NCBI RefSeq assembly: GCF_000685965.1
Contig: NZ_JMLE01000030.1
Location: 1 to 56,965 of the forward strand
Length of the DNA: 56,965 nucleotides
Direction of reading: 5' to 3'
Source of the DNA: Arthrobacter sp. UNC362MFTsu5.1
GTDB lineage: Bacteria > Actinomycetota > Actinomycetes > Actinomycetales > Micrococcaceae
Made by a program: the position numbers and the translations under genes. The notes under the pieces are model-generated. The model worked only from the letters and a program-made list of their open reading frames with translations, searched no databases and was not told the DNA's origin. This document shows, in pieces, positions 15,798 through 24,983 of the stretch (position 1 is its first letter; every line of letters starts with the position of its first letter).

Positions 15798-17769
15798 GGA
15801 CCGTCAGCGGAGGCACCGTCCGGGCCGTGGCGCCGCGCTGTTCGCCGCCACCGCGGGGCTGGTATTCGCCGGGCTCCTGACGGCGCTCCCGGCTTCCGCG
15901 CACGCGAACCTGCTCTTCACCGCGCCGGCCGCCGATTCAACCGTCGCCACCGCACCCGAGTCCCTGACGCTGCTGTTCGACGAGCCAGTTACCACCGCCG
16001 GGTCGCCGGTGGCGCTTCGTGGACCGGACGGCAGCTGGAGCCTCGGCACACCCAGTCTCAGCCATGAGAGCCGTGCCCTGGAGATCCCCGTTCCCGGCTC
16101 GACTGGCCCAGGCATCTATACCGTCCACTGGCAGGTCACTGCAGCCGACGGGGACGTTATGAGCGGTGACTACCGGTACGCCGTGGGTCCCTCCGTGGTG
16201 ACTCTCGAGGGCGGGCAGGCGACCGGCGCGGAAGGGGCCTGGCAGACGGCAGTGTTCCGCGCCTTGCTGTTCAGCGCACTCGCCCTGGCCGTGGGTGAAC
16301 AAGCCGGGAACAGGCTGCTGGCCCGCCTCAATGGCACCCCTCCGGCTCCCTCGCCGATCACCGCGTGGTTGTGCCTGACGGGTCTGGCCGCTACTGCCGG
16401 GCTGGCCCTTTTGCTGCTGGGCAACGGCTCTCTGACAGCAGGCCTCACCAGCCCGGCCCCGGGGGCCCTGACCGGCAGCGTGCCAGGAATCCTGACCCTT
16501 GCCCAGCTCGGCGGATTCGCCGCGGCGTCAGCCGCTGCCTTGTTGCGTCAGCGGGTTTGGCTCCTGCTAGCGCTGGCAGTTATCATCGGCGCCGAGGCTT
16601 TCCGCGCCCACCCTCAAATGGTGGACCCGATTCTCGGGATCCCACTCACAACACTGCATCTGGCCGCCGCCACCTTGTGGGCAGGAATGCTGGTTCATGC
16701 CCTGCGAACTCTGATCCGCTGGCGCCACCACCGGGACCTGGCCCGGAATGTGCTCAAAGCCTATGCCCGAATCGCCTTATGGTTGTTCACCGTGGTCGTA
16801 CTCACCGGGTTTGGATCAGCAGTGCTGCTGGTCCCTGTTGAGAGTCTGCTCACCACCGACTACGGGCGGGTCCTGCTGGCCAAAACCGGGCTGGTGACGG
16901 CCGCCGCCGGCCTTGCCCTGGCCAGCCGGCGCCACCTCCGCCGGACCGGGAGGCTGGAAAAGATCCGGCGCCCCGCCCGCGCAGAGGCCGCTGCCCTCTT
17001 TTCCGTCCTCATTGTGTCCTCCGCGCTGACAGTGCTGCCCGTCCCCGGCAGCGGGAACGAAGCCCTGGCGTTCCCCCCGCCCGCTACAGGCCCGATCGTC
17101 CCGGCCGCGGCTCTGGCCGGAGAGATAGGTGTCAACGCACGCGCCAGCTCGGGCCAGCTCGTCATCGAGTTGATGGTTCCGGAGATCACCGATGCATCCG
17201 GACGGATCGTGGCTACGGAATTGGAGCTCAGCGGCTCCCTCTCCAATGCCGCGGGCGACACGAGCGACCTGACGTTCCGCAGCTGCGGGGAAAACTGCTT
17301 TTTCAGCCCGGTCACTTGGCAGGATGGCACCAGCCGGCTCACCCTTACCCCCAGCTCGCCCAACTGGAACGCGAAGCCGGCGGCACTCGCCATCACGTGG
17401 CCCGCCCTGCCGGCAAATGATTTGCTTCTCCAAACGGTGGCCGCGATGAACGCCGTCTCATCCCTTACTCTGCATGAACTCGTCACCAGCGACACTTCAC
17501 AAGGGCTGGGAAAACCCAAGTCCTTCCAGACCACGGGCCAGGACTTCATCGAACGCGCCCTCTACTCCAATGGCGCTGCAGCCATTGCCACCCGCCTTCC
17601 GGACGAAAACGGCAACCGCCGAATGGCGCTGTCCTACCCTGGCGAGGATGCAGTTCTCGAACTCACCCTGGACCACCACGGGAGGATCCTGCACGAGACG
17701 CAGACCGTCCCTCACCACCTGGTCACCCGAACCCTCATTTACCCTGACACCGAAAGCCACCATGACTAA
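15787..17769 (+). CDS. copC: CopC-CopD fusion copper protein, 660 aa
   Basis: A signal peptide (residues 1-38) ends in PASA before His39, the N-terminal copper ligand typical of CopC. The CopC domain runs to about 140 (TVHWQVTAADGDVMSGDYRY). The CopD part follows with about eight membrane helices (RALLFSALALAVGEQ, LHLAAATLWAGMLVHAL). A C-terminal extracytoplasmic domain (about 435-660) has a Cys pair (SCGENCF) and may bind another ligand. The GTG at 15787 overlaps the previous gene. CopC binds periplasmic copper and CopD moves it across the membrane; here both are one chain. Confidence 0.85.
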   Translation: MRPRDRQRRHRPGRGAALFAATAGLVFAGLLTALPASAHANLLFTAPAADSTVATAPESLTLLFDEPVTTAGSPVALRGPDGSWSLGTPSLSHESRALEIPVPGSTGPGIYTVHWQVTAADGDVMSGDYRYAVGPSVVTLEGGQATGAEGAWQTAVFRALLFSALALAVGEQAGNRLLARLNGTPPAPSPITAWLCLTGLAATAGLALLLLGNGSLTAGLTSPAPGALTGSVPGILTLAQLGGFAAASAAALLRQRVWLLLALAVIIGAEAFRAHPQMVDPILGIPLTTLHLAAATLWAGMLVHALRTLIRWRHHRDLARNVLKAYARIALWLFTVVVLTGFGSAVLLVPVESLLTTDYGRVLLAKTGLVTAAAGLALASRRHLRRTGRLEKIRRPARAEAAALFSVLIVSSALTVLPVPGSGNEALAFPPPATGPIVPAAALAGEIGVNARASSGQLVIELMVPEITDASGRIVATELELSGSLSNAAGDTSDLTFRSCGENCFFSPVTWQDGTSRLTLTPSSPNWNAKPAALAITWPALPANDLLLQTVAAMNAVSSLTLHELVTSDTSQGLGKPKSFQTTGQDFIERALYSNGAAAIATRLPDENGNRRMALSYPGEDAVLELTLDHHGRILHETQTVPHHLVTRTLIYPDTESHHD

Positions 17770-17892
17770 GACGGCCCGCCGCGCAAAAGTGCACCGGCAT
17801 TGGGAAACCTCCTGCATCCGAAGCCAGGAAGAGCCCCCACGCCGCCCGGGCTGCAGCCGTGGTCTTGGCGCAAAAGACTTAAGGAGAATCTC

Positions 17893-18642
17893 ATGACGAT
17901 CGGCGGCTTTTTCGCCGAAACCGTCCAGTCGGGCGTCCTCCTGTTGGCGATCCCCCTGGCGATGGTTGCCGGCGTTGTGTCCTTCCTTTCGCCCTGCATC
18001 CTTCCACTGGTGCCCGGATACCTCGGATACGTCTCAGGGCTGACCCATCCGACGCAGCCAGGAAACCGCCGCCGCGTATTGACGGGAGTCGCGCTCTTCG
18101 TTCTCGGGTTCGCAGCGGTATTCACGCTCTATGGGGCAGCCTTCGGCGCTATTGGGGCGTGGATGATTCGCTGGCAGGACACCATGATCAGAGCCCTGGG
18201 TATCGTCGTCATTCTCATGGGCCTGGCCCTCATCGGGAAAATCCCCTTCCTGCAGGGCACCGCAAAGATGTCCTGGAGGCCCACGTCAGGCCTTGCCGGC
18301 GCCCCCGTGCTGGGAGTGGTTTTCGGTCTGGGCTGGACCCCCTGCATGGGCCCGACCCTGGCCGCTGTCCTGGCCCTGAGCACCAGCTCAGGTGATCCAT
18401 GGCGGGGTGCGCTGCTGGCCTTCGCCTACTGCATGGGCCTGGGCCTCCCATTTGGACTGGCGGCCTTGGGCGTCACCTGGGTGACCCGCACCCTCTCCTT
18501 CGTCAGACGCCACATCCGGACATTCAATTCCGCCGGCGGCCTGCTCCTTCTACTCCTGGGACTGCTGATGGTCCTCGGAGTCTGGACCTCATGGATCTAC
18601 CAGCTCCAAAACCTTGCCGGCACCTTCCAAACCCCTATCTGA
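17893..18642 (+). CDS. ccdA: CcdA/DsbD-type thiol transporter, 249 aa
   Basis: A six-helix membrane protein carries electrons from cytosolic thioredoxin to extracytoplasmic thiols. The two redox Cys are in FLSPCILPLVPGY (first helix) and LGWTPCMGPTLAAV (fourth helix). I chose the ATG at 17893 because AAGGAG lies 7 bases before it; the longer TTG-started frame is not supported. It follows CopC-CopD and precedes a lipoprotein gene in the same direction. In this setting it probably keeps copper-binding Cys reduced. Confidence 0.85.
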   Translation: MTIGGFFAETVQSGVLLLAIPLAMVAGVVSFLSPCILPLVPGYLGYVSGLTHPTQPGNRRRVLTGVALFVLGFAAVFTLYGAAFGAIGAWMIRWQDTMIRALGIVVILMGLALIGKIPFLQGTAKMSWRPTSGLAGAPVLGVVFGLGWTPCMGPTLAAVLALSTSSGDPWRGALLAFAYCMGLGLPFGLAALGVTWVTRTLSFVRRHIRTFNSAGGLLLLLLGLLMVLGVWTSWIYQLQNLAGTFQTPI

Positions 18643-18715
18643 CCCGCCCCCGACAAAGGCGCGGCCAATCCAAAACCCGCTTGCCCCTGCCCGTCATCGA
18701 ATCCCTGGAGTTCCC

Positions 18716-19597
18716 GTGACCTTCCCATCCACTTCCCGAATCCGTCCGGCAGCCGTCCTGGCCGCCGCTGTAGGTCTGACCTTTGTGCTGTCGGCCTGCC
18801 AGCCCACCCCCGAACCCTCTACCCCGGCCCCGGCACACAGCGCCGCCAGCGGACTCCCCAGCACCCACATCCATGGCCTCGACGTTGACGGCGAAACAGG
18901 ACAGATTCTCCTGGCCACCCACGTCGGCCTATTCGATATCTCAGAAGACCCTGCCACACAAGTCGGCCAAACCAACGACCTGATGGGCTTCACCGCAGGC
19001 AAGGAAGACGGCGTGTACTACGCCTCCGGACACCCGGGGGAAGGCTCCGACCTCCCCAACCCACTGGGCCTGATCCGATCAACCGACGGCGGTGAAACAT
19101 GGGAACAGCTCTCCCGACAGGGTGAATCAGACTTCCACGCCCTGACCGTCACCAAATCCGGGATCGTGGCCTTCGACGGGACCCTACTCACGAGCCCGGA
19201 CGGCAAAGCGTGGACGACAGTAACGACCGACTTCAGCCCGGCGGTCCTGGCCGGAAACCCCGACAGCGACACCGTTCTCGCCACGACGCCCGACGGTCTG
19301 CAAAGGTCAAGCGACGGCGGCAAAACCTGGGCACTTGACCCTTCCGCACCCGTAATCCAGTTCGCCGCCTTCGCTAGCCCTACCGAAGCCTTCGGCGTCC
19401 AGCCCGATGGAACCGTCCACTACTCCGCCGACGGCGGGACTACGTGGACCCCGAAGGGCCGGATCAGCAGCAAGCTCCAAGCAATTGCCGCCGCAAAAGG
19501 CTCCGACGGAAAACCCCAGGTCTGGGCTGCCACAACCGACGGGATCCTGACATCCACCGACGGCGGCGAGACATTCCTGAACTCCGAACCGAAATAA
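18716..19597 (+). CDS. F510_1955-like BNR-repeat lipoprotein, 293 aa
   Basis: A lipobox (VLSAC) places the lipid-modified Cys at residue 28. The rest is a beta-propeller-like repeat protein with Asp-box motifs (STDGGETWEQL, SSDGGKTWAL, SADGGTTWTP, STDGGETFLN). This matches the F510_1955 family, named a glycosylhydrolase but without proven activity, which is often encoded with CopC/CcdA-type genes. GGAG precedes the GTG at 18716. It probably sits on the outer face of the membrane. Confidence 0.75.
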   Translation: MTFPSTSRIRPAAVLAAAVGLTFVLSACQPTPEPSTPAPAHSAASGLPSTHIHGLDVDGETGQILLATHVGLFDISEDPATQVGQTNDLMGFTAGKEDGVYYASGHPGEGSDLPNPLGLIRSTDGGETWEQLSRQGESDFHALTVTKSGIVAFDGTLLTSPDGKAWTTVTTDFSPAVLAGNPDSDTVLATTPDGLQRSSDGGKTWALDPSAPVIQFAAFASPTEAFGVQPDGTVHYSADGGTTWTPKGRISSKLQAIAAAKGSDGKPQVWAATTDGILTSTDGGETFLNSEPK

Positions 19598-19977
19598 TCC
19601 CACTCCCAAGGCAGGGCAATCTTGAACCGTCACGTGTGACCAAAATAGCGAAATCCTGAACACCCCGTCAGCGGTCTCGACTGAAACCACGACACTCACG
19701 TGCCTCACACCCAAAAGCCATACTGACCTGCATAAACGGCTCAGGAGGGTAGATAATCCGCCTCGGGGCTTCAACCTCGGCGCTGCGTACCTTCGAACTG
19801 CGCCGCGATCCTCTGTCGCAGCAGTGGCTGCTTGAAAGCATTACTGACGCTGGCGGGGCCCCTGCGTAGGGGCCACATATGTAGTCGCGATACGGTATAT
19901 CGAGGTCGCACGGGACTACCCCTTGCGATCCTGCGGGTTTACGGACTGAAATTCAGATTGGCAACGGAAGCACAATA
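19598..19977. other. Gene-free junction before the DUF6414 operon
   Basis: No credible gene is visible. A perfect hairpin, GGCCCCT at 19857-19863 with AGGGGCC at 19868-19874, is the only structure. Base composition falls from the GC-rich copper block to a lower-GC block here, so this is a likely island boundary. Confidence 0.4.
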
Positions 19978-20751
19978 ATGATGAGCAAGCGTGAGCAGAA
20001 CTCCCCTGCGTCCTTCATCAAGATTGTCTATTTCGATGAAGAGTCCGCCTCCGATTTGCTCGATGTCTCAGCGGGCGGCAAGGCGGCGTTGACGACAGAG
20101 CAGGTTAAGGAACGTGCTGCCGATATTCACAGCAAGGCAGAAGCCAGCGCGGCAGCCAAGTTCAGCTGGCTCCCGTTCTTCGGTGGCTCAGCTGAAGCCA
20201 GCGCTGGCGTCAGCGCGTCGAGTCTCGGGCGAAGCATTCTCAATAAAACCCTGTCGAACACCATCCTCACGGACTATCTAGTGCAGGCCAACGAGCACGA
20301 AGGCGTCAAGCGGCTGGCAGATCTCCAGGTTGTCGCCCGCAAGGACTCTGCGGCATTTATGAAGATGTTTACCCCATACATGGCCATGCTGAAGATGGAT
20401 GAACTCCCGATCAACTTGGCCGGACTGGACAATGCGCTCGAGGCTGCAAAGGGCTACTACGAGCTCGTGGGCGAAGACCCGACCGGAAAAAAGTACATCC
20501 TGCGCTTCAATCTCCGAGCCTTCCGAAACAACTACGGTCTAGTCGACCTAGGGCGCATGCAACTTGTGTTCCATGGCATCCTCGTCGGCAGAGCCGAAGA
20601 GGCTAGTCTCACAATGGCAGCGGAGATGGCTCCGAGCACTGACGCAGCGCCCATCAACGTCCGCGACCTCATTGATGGCGTCGAAACGAAAGACGACGGC
20701 CGTCTCGACGTCTACGACGTTCTCTTGGCGGGGATCGAGTATGTCAAATAA
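19978..20751 (+). CDS. DUF6414 family protein, 257 aa
   Basis: GGAAG precedes the ATG at 19978. The protein opens with IKIVYFDEESASDLLDVSAG and has a small-residue region (AEASAGVSASSLGRSILN), then a mixed alpha/beta half. This resembles DUF6414 proteins, whose function is unknown. There is no signal peptide. The stop lies inside the start of an AAA+ ATPase gene, an 11-base overlap, so the two are coexpressed. Neighbours and composition suggest an accessory, possibly defence, operon. Family call from pattern memory. Confidence 0.65.
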   Translation: MMSKREQNSPASFIKIVYFDEESASDLLDVSAGGKAALTTEQVKERAADIHSKAEASAAAKFSWLPFFGGSAEASAGVSASSLGRSILNKTLSNTILTDYLVQANEHEGVKRLADLQVVARKDSAAFMKMFTPYMAMLKMDELPINLAGLDNALEAAKGYYELVGEDPTGKKYILRFNLRAFRNNYGLVDLGRMQLVFHGILVGRAEEASLTMAAEMAPSTDAAPINVRDLIDGVETKDDGRLDVYDVLLAGIEYVK

Positions 20752-21892
20752 AACAAAGGTCATTATCTACTATGGCCCGCTCTCATGGTTTGACCAATGC
20801 ATCGGCAAAAAGGAAAAGGAAGGCTTGCTAGAGGCCGTCTTTGCACGCGAAGAGCGCCTACGTCAGTTAAGGGTCGTGGTGCCCGATCAAGACGATGCGG
20901 ACAAAAGCGAGCCTAAACAAAATCGGCCGAAACGCTTGGTTGCGGAGTCAGGCGATTACGCCAGTTTGCAGGAACACGCAATCACAAACTTTCCCGGGTT
21001 GATTCAGGCGCTCGACCCGAAAGAGTTACACCTTCACAACCCACCCGAGCACGTACATGAGCATCTCAAGCGGATTTTCGCCGACACGTTCAAAGTTGTT
21101 TCTTATGACTATCCGTCGGTCACTCGTGGCACACTCACGCAGTTCCGCGACGACTTCGCCCACCACCTGATCGGGCAAGAAAACGTTAAGGAATCGCTCT
21201 TGGCAGCGCTCTACCCATTAACACGAGGAACTCGTAGCAAGCCGGTAGTCATCATGTTCTACGGCCCCTCCGGCGTCGGCAAGACCGAAACCGCCCAGTT
21301 CATCAACGGGCTCCTCGGCGGCGCACTTATGCGCAAACAATTTTCAATGTTTCACAACGAAAAGTTCGCCTCGTATCTGTTCGGAGGAGGACATTCGGAA
21401 CCGTCATTTGCCCACGACTTGCTCGACCGCGAGTCCGGCGTAGTTCTCATTGACGAGTTCGACAAAGCCGCCTCGGTCTTCCACAGCGCCTTCTATCAGT
21501 TCTTTGATGGAGGCGTTTTCCAGGACAAGAACTACCGAGTCGACGTTGGACGCTCGCTCGTTATCTGTACGTCGAACTACGGCTCGGAAAGGGAGATACG
21601 GGACTCACTAGGCGATGCGCTCTACTCAAGATTCGACGCGCTGATTCAGTTTGAACCGTTGACGCAGAAAGAAGTCACTGCAGTCATAGACCGTCTCGTC
21701 GATAGTCGTTTTGGGGCGCTAGAAGCGGACGAACGTCAGGTCATCGACGCGAAGCAGGTTAAGGAGACGTTGTACCCTCTCACAGCGCACTCGGCTAATG
21801 TTCGAAAACTCGGAAAGGTGACAGACGAGCTTATTTCGACTCTCTTGGTGCGGGCACTCCTCAGCCAGGATGCCACCCAGCCAACTAGCTGA
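20741..21892 (+). CDS. AAA+ ATPase, ClpB-like core, 383 aa
   Basis: An unrecognised N-terminal part of about 140 residues starts KVIIYYGPLSWFDQC and includes a charged stretch. The AAA_2-type core follows: Walker A GPSGVGKT at 175-182, pore-region FGGGHSEPSF, Walker B VVLIDEFDK with Asp238-Glu239, sensor 1 VICTSNYGS and an Arg-containing ALYSRFDALIQF. It resembles the second ATPase ring of Clp/Hsp100 unfoldases but as a single module. The partner is probably the DUF6414 protein encoded just upstream. It may be a sensor or remodeller in a defence system; that role is inference. Confidence 0.75.
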   Translation: MSNKTKVIIYYGPLSWFDQCIGKKEKEGLLEAVFAREERLRQLRVVVPDQDDADKSEPKQNRPKRLVAESGDYASLQEHAITNFPGLIQALDPKELHLHNPPEHVHEHLKRIFADTFKVVSYDYPSVTRGTLTQFRDDFAHHLIGQENVKESLLAALYPLTRGTRSKPVVIMFYGPSGVGKTETAQFINGLLGGALMRKQFSMFHNEKFASYLFGGGHSEPSFAHDLLDRESGVVLIDEFDKAASVFHSAFYQFFDGGVFQDKNYRVDVGRSLVICTSNYGSEREIRDSLGDALYSRFDALIQFEPLTQKEVTAVIDRLVDSRFGALEADERQVIDAKQVKETLYPLTAHSANVRKLGKVTDELISTLLVRALLSQDATQPTS

Positions 21893-21994
21893 CGTTCATC
21901 CGGGGAGCCTATGGCTGCATGGTTCTGCCGCGTCCAAGGCGTGCTAGCTGGAATGGCTTGAACGGGGCTTGCGGGACCGCTGGTCGCCCAGTGC

Positions 21995-22987
21995 CTATTG
22001 GCGATACGGAGTCTTACTGCTCAGAATCTTCACGTCTCCATAACCGTTCATGTCGAGCAGTTGCCGTAAGGCCTTCTTCGCGGCCTTTCGGTAAGGAGTC
22101 GGACCTATCCGAATGTGGCTGATGGGCAGCTTCGCGGCTTCAACGGCATGATGCGCTGCACCCCATGCCGCATCTTCGGCGTCGTAGTTATCAGCGGCGG
22201 CAGTCAATTTGATGTAGGGGGTGAGCCCCCACTGCGTTCCGCGGAATGCCAGGAACTTCCAGTCGGGCTTAGCAGTTGTGTAACCCATTCGGACTTCGCG
22301 TTCATCTTTAAAGCCGGCGTCCTTGATACGAAGCAAGCTGCTTAGCCAAGGAAGAAAGATGGTCTGTCTCTTCTCCGTGTCAGATTTTGCAGTAATGAAC
22401 TCCCAGGCCTCCTTCCGGAGAATTTCCATGCGTTTCTCGCCGCCGTACACCACTTCAAACCATTGCTTATTCTCGTGGGTAATCGGCGTAATTTCAGGGC
22501 GGTCCGGATCAAACGCCAGCTGTGGCCCGTCAGGAGTATCGAACATTTCAGGTTCCCAACCTTCCGGTGGGGTTGGATGTGCGTCTCCCTTGCGAAGCTC
22601 CAGGGGTGTGAGTGGAACGTCTGGGCGTAATCCCACCGCGTAGCCAACGGTATGTTTTCCGTAGTTCCGCCACAGCGTAAGGCTGTCCCCGTCACGGGAG
22701 GCAGAAAGAATAAAGGCCTTTGATGGGTCTATCTCCCGCTCGGCAACACGAATATCGATTTCCCTGTTCGTTTCAGGGTCATTGCCACTTAGCTTCCGCA
22801 GCTGTCGACGTAGGTGCCGAGTTCCGCTCGTGAACTCGTGTGTGTCATTCAGGAACGCCGCAGACGTGGCCCATAGAACGTTGTTCTGAAGTATGCCCGC
22901 AAGGCCTTCCGGACTTGTATAGTGCCAGACGAGCCCTTCAGTCGGTTTAGGCTCCTTGGCCAGGAAGTCATGAATACTACGATCCAT
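21995..22987 (-). CDS. DUF2971 domain protein, 330 aa
   Basis: The sequence has the DUF2971 pattern: VWHYTSPEGLAGILQNNVLW, FLNDTHEF, LSASRDGDSLTLWRNYG and a later FKDEREVRMGY. The fold is thought to resemble ADP-ribosyltransferases, but no activity is known for this one. The ATG at 22987 has AAGGA 7 bases before it; an ATG at 23002 is also possible. It lies in the accessory patch convergent to the AAA+ operon. DUF2971 proteins are often found in defence islands, which fits. Confidence 0.72.
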   Translation of the reverse strand: MDRSIHDFLAKEPKPTEGLVWHYTSPEGLAGILQNNVLWATSAAFLNDTHEFTSGTRHLRRQLRKLSGNDPETNREIDIRVAEREIDPSKAFILSASRDGDSLTLWRNYGKHTVGYAVGLRPDVPLTPLELRKGDAHPTPPEGWEPEMFDTPDGPQLAFDPDRPEITPITHENKQWFEVVYGGEKRMEILRKEAWEFITAKSDTEKRQTIFLPWLSSLLRIKDAGFKDEREVRMGYTTAKPDWKFLAFRGTQWGLTPYIKLTAAADNYDAEDAAWGAAHHAVEAAKLPISHIRIGPTPYRKAAKKALRQLLDMNGYGDVKILSSKTPYRQ

Positions 22988-23217
22988 TAACGTGTCCTTC
23001 ATGAGACCAGCATCGGGGAGGTGCTGCGCTTACTGGGACAGGTCGGTCGTATTTTTGAGATTTGGGGTAGTCAACGGTCACTGAGCCAGCTTAGTAACCA
23101 GATCCTGCGGATCTATCTTTTTATCGTTGAAGTGGACTTTCGCCAGCATTACTCATGCCTAGCCCGATTCCGGCTGAAAGCATCGACGTGGGTCAGACGA
23201 ACATGCAGTCCGCGCCG

Positions 23218-23931
23218 CTACCACTGCCGCCCCACCGCATTCGGGTGGACCTCGAAACCAAATTGGCCGCCAACTTCACCCAAAGCATGGTTGCGGCCGC
23301 AGACAGCAATCGCCTCCCATATGCCTTCAATCGAATCAGCAATTCGCTGATTCGTCATCAGTCGCAGTTTGTCCCACAGCTGACCATCCATGACGTTCTG
23401 GATCGCTGCTGATCGGGCCTCTTGAATAGTTTCATCGGAGGTTGCCGCGGATTCCACCTCTTGCCAATAGTGAAACGGGCTCTCCCATGACTGTTGGGCG
23501 TCGCCAAGAAGATCCAAGTGATAAAACCGACCACTTCTCCCGTACATATCCAAGGCCTTGATTAGCGGTAAAACAACTGGGTCCCTGTGGGTACGCTCCA
23601 GGAGCGAACGCACGTATGGAGTCGCCTCCATTGTCCTCTTGCCAATTTCAAGAAAAACCAGATTGTGCATCCGAGTGACATTATGCCCGTGAGCCCGCAT
23701 CTCTACGCTGGACGGCCAGGAACCATTGTCGTCCAGGGCAACGAGACCCAACGTCAGTTTGTACAGTTTTTCAAGGCCAATGGAGAGCATCGTCAGGATT
23801 GGGTCCTGAGTCGTGTCAACAAATGGGGCGCTCCGCACCACTCTGATCCCGTAGGAAAGCAGGTTTCTTGTTGACGTTACCTCAGCCAAGAAGGCGAAGC
23901 TCTGTTCTTGGGTCAAGTTACCGAGGGGCAT
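23218..23931 (-). CDS. Uncharacterised protein, HEPN/AbiV-like appearance, 237 aa
   Basis: I do not recognise a named domain with certainty. It is mainly helical. The stretch TMLSIGLEKLYKLTLGLVAL followed by SVEMRAHGHNVTRMHN looks like AbiV/HEPN-type proteins, in which a paired helical unit has polar Arg/His residues. A second Arg-rich helix is LRLMTNQRIADS. There is no clear ribosome site before the ATG. It is encoded upstream of the DUF2971 gene in the same direction, 230 bases away. A role in phage defence is conjecture. Confidence 0.5.
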   Translation of the reverse strand: MPLGNLTQEQSFAFLAEVTSTRNLLSYGIRVVRSAPFVDTTQDPILTMLSIGLEKLYKLTLGLVALDDNGSWPSSVEMRAHGHNVTRMHNLVFLEIGKRTMEATPYVRSLLERTHRDPVVLPLIKALDMYGRSGRFYHLDLLGDAQQSWESPFHYWQEVESAATSDETIQEARSAAIQNVMDGQLWDKLRLMTNQRIADSIEGIWEAIAVCGRNHALGEVGGQFGFEVHPNAVGRQW

Positions 23932-24019
23932 GACTCAGATTACTGCCATCGAAGCTGCTCTTGTTTGAATGTTCCCGACACCCGCAAGCCGGTCCTTGTA
24001 GGAGTGCAGACCAAATGTC

Positions 24020-24484
24020 ATGGCCCGTCCCTATGCTGTCTGCATGCATTCCTTCACCCGCCGCGGACTGCGGTCACGCCGCTTCCCGGAAGTAACCCGC
24101 CAAGAAATTGCCACCTTCGTCGCCCTGGACGAGGAAAAACAATTCCAGGACCTGCGCAGCCTCCGTACCCGCGCAGCCCATTTGAGCGGCGGAAGCTTAG
24201 GCGCCTTCACGGCTCTGTATGTGGGCGTAATTCTGGTGGCCTTCCCGTTGCTTGGCCAGGCCACGGCCTCCTGGGCAGGGCCCTTCGCCTCACCTCTGTC
24301 CATAGCCCTGCTGGTCCTTTTCACCGGCTGCTCGATCGCATACTCCTACGTCTATGACCAGCACGACATGGCGCGTGCCGCCACCCGCCTGGCCTTCTAC
24401 GAACAAGCCCTCAAAACCCATCCATCAGGGACACGGGTTCCTGGTGAGCGCCAGGCTGAGGGCCCTTCAGATGTCCCACTTTGA
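24020..24484 (+). CDS. Two-helix membrane protein, 154 aa
   Basis: A basic, helical N-terminus (about 60 residues, RQEIATFVALDEEKQFQDL) is followed by two membrane segments (AFTALYVGVILVAFPLL and LSIALLVLFTGCSIAYSYV) and a polar C-terminus. The layout recalls SLATT-type two-helix effectors, but I cannot confirm it. The start could be 24020 or 24044; neither has a strong ribosome site. It lies in the accessory patch, transcribed away from the HEPN-like gene. Confidence 0.5.
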   Translation: MARPYAVCMHSFTRRGLRSRRFPEVTRQEIATFVALDEEKQFQDLRSLRTRAAHLSGGSLGAFTALYVGVILVAFPLLGQATASWAGPFASPLSIALLVLFTGCSIAYSYVYDQHDMARAATRLAFYEQALKTHPSGTRVPGERQAEGPSDVPL

Positions 24485-24607
24485 AAGTCCCCCCGGTGGT
24501 ACCGGGATTTCCCCGGCTTAATGCGTGCATGCCAAGCTCATGACCAGAGCCCAAGGACGACTTGCACAGTGGAAGAGTCCTACCTTTACCCCTTTCGATT
24601 CTCAGAA

Positions 24608-24635
24608 GTGTGCCACTGCCTTGGAACCGGGGCAC
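24608..24635 (+). repeat. Resolvase-type dyad, copy A
   Basis: This 28-base site matches the site beside the resolvase gene (49242-49269) at 23 of 28 positions. The similarity continues for about 50 more bases, including GGGACAC and CTCCCG. It lies 69 bases before the gene at 24705. It is probably a recombination site or the relic of one. Confidence 0.55.
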
Positions 24636-24704
24636 CCATTGATGGGACACGCTCCCGACGCTCCGGGGACAGCTAGAGCCGCCGGCCGAGCTCAGGCTCA
24701 TCTC

Positions 24705-24953
24705 ATGGATTTGGACAGAGCTTTAGCTACCTTCGACAAGGTAGCGGTCAATTTGGAGAAGCTAGCGAAGATCTGGGAACGCGCCAGACCATATGTACCC
24801 AACGGCCCTCATCTCGGCAGTATTCCGGAGTACACGACACTTGCTAGAAACTGGGACGACCTTCTTCCTGGCCTACTTCCGATAGAAGGGTGGAGAATCA
24901 CCGAGGGGCTACCTGACATTGATGCTCTTGGGCAGGCGTTTATAGATTACTGA
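24705..24953 (+). CDS. Hypothetical protein, 82 aa
   Basis: I place the start at ATG 24705 because the longer upstream frame runs through the resolvase-type dyad. The protein has a helical part (DLDRALATFDKVAVNLEKLAK) and an aromatic C-terminal half (WERARPYVPNG, LARNWDDLLPGLLP). No family is recognised. It converges on the next gene with only 30 bases between stops. The pair may form a two-gene cassette between dyad copies A and B. Confidence 0.45.
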   Translation: MDLDRALATFDKVAVNLEKLAKIWERARPYVPNGPHLGSIPEYTTLARNWDDLLPGLLPIEGWRITEGLPDIDALGQAFIDY

Positions 24954-24983
24954 GATATTGGAGAGCTCTGAGAGACGGTTTGG

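Noticed and set aside
17762..17896. Short frame between CopC-CopD and ccdA starting MTKTARRAKVHRHW
   Set aside because: It has no ribosome site, no recognisable motif and contains the ribosome site of ccdA.
24525..24704. N-terminal extension of the 24705 gene
   Set aside because: It translates the resolvase-type dyad and has no protein character.
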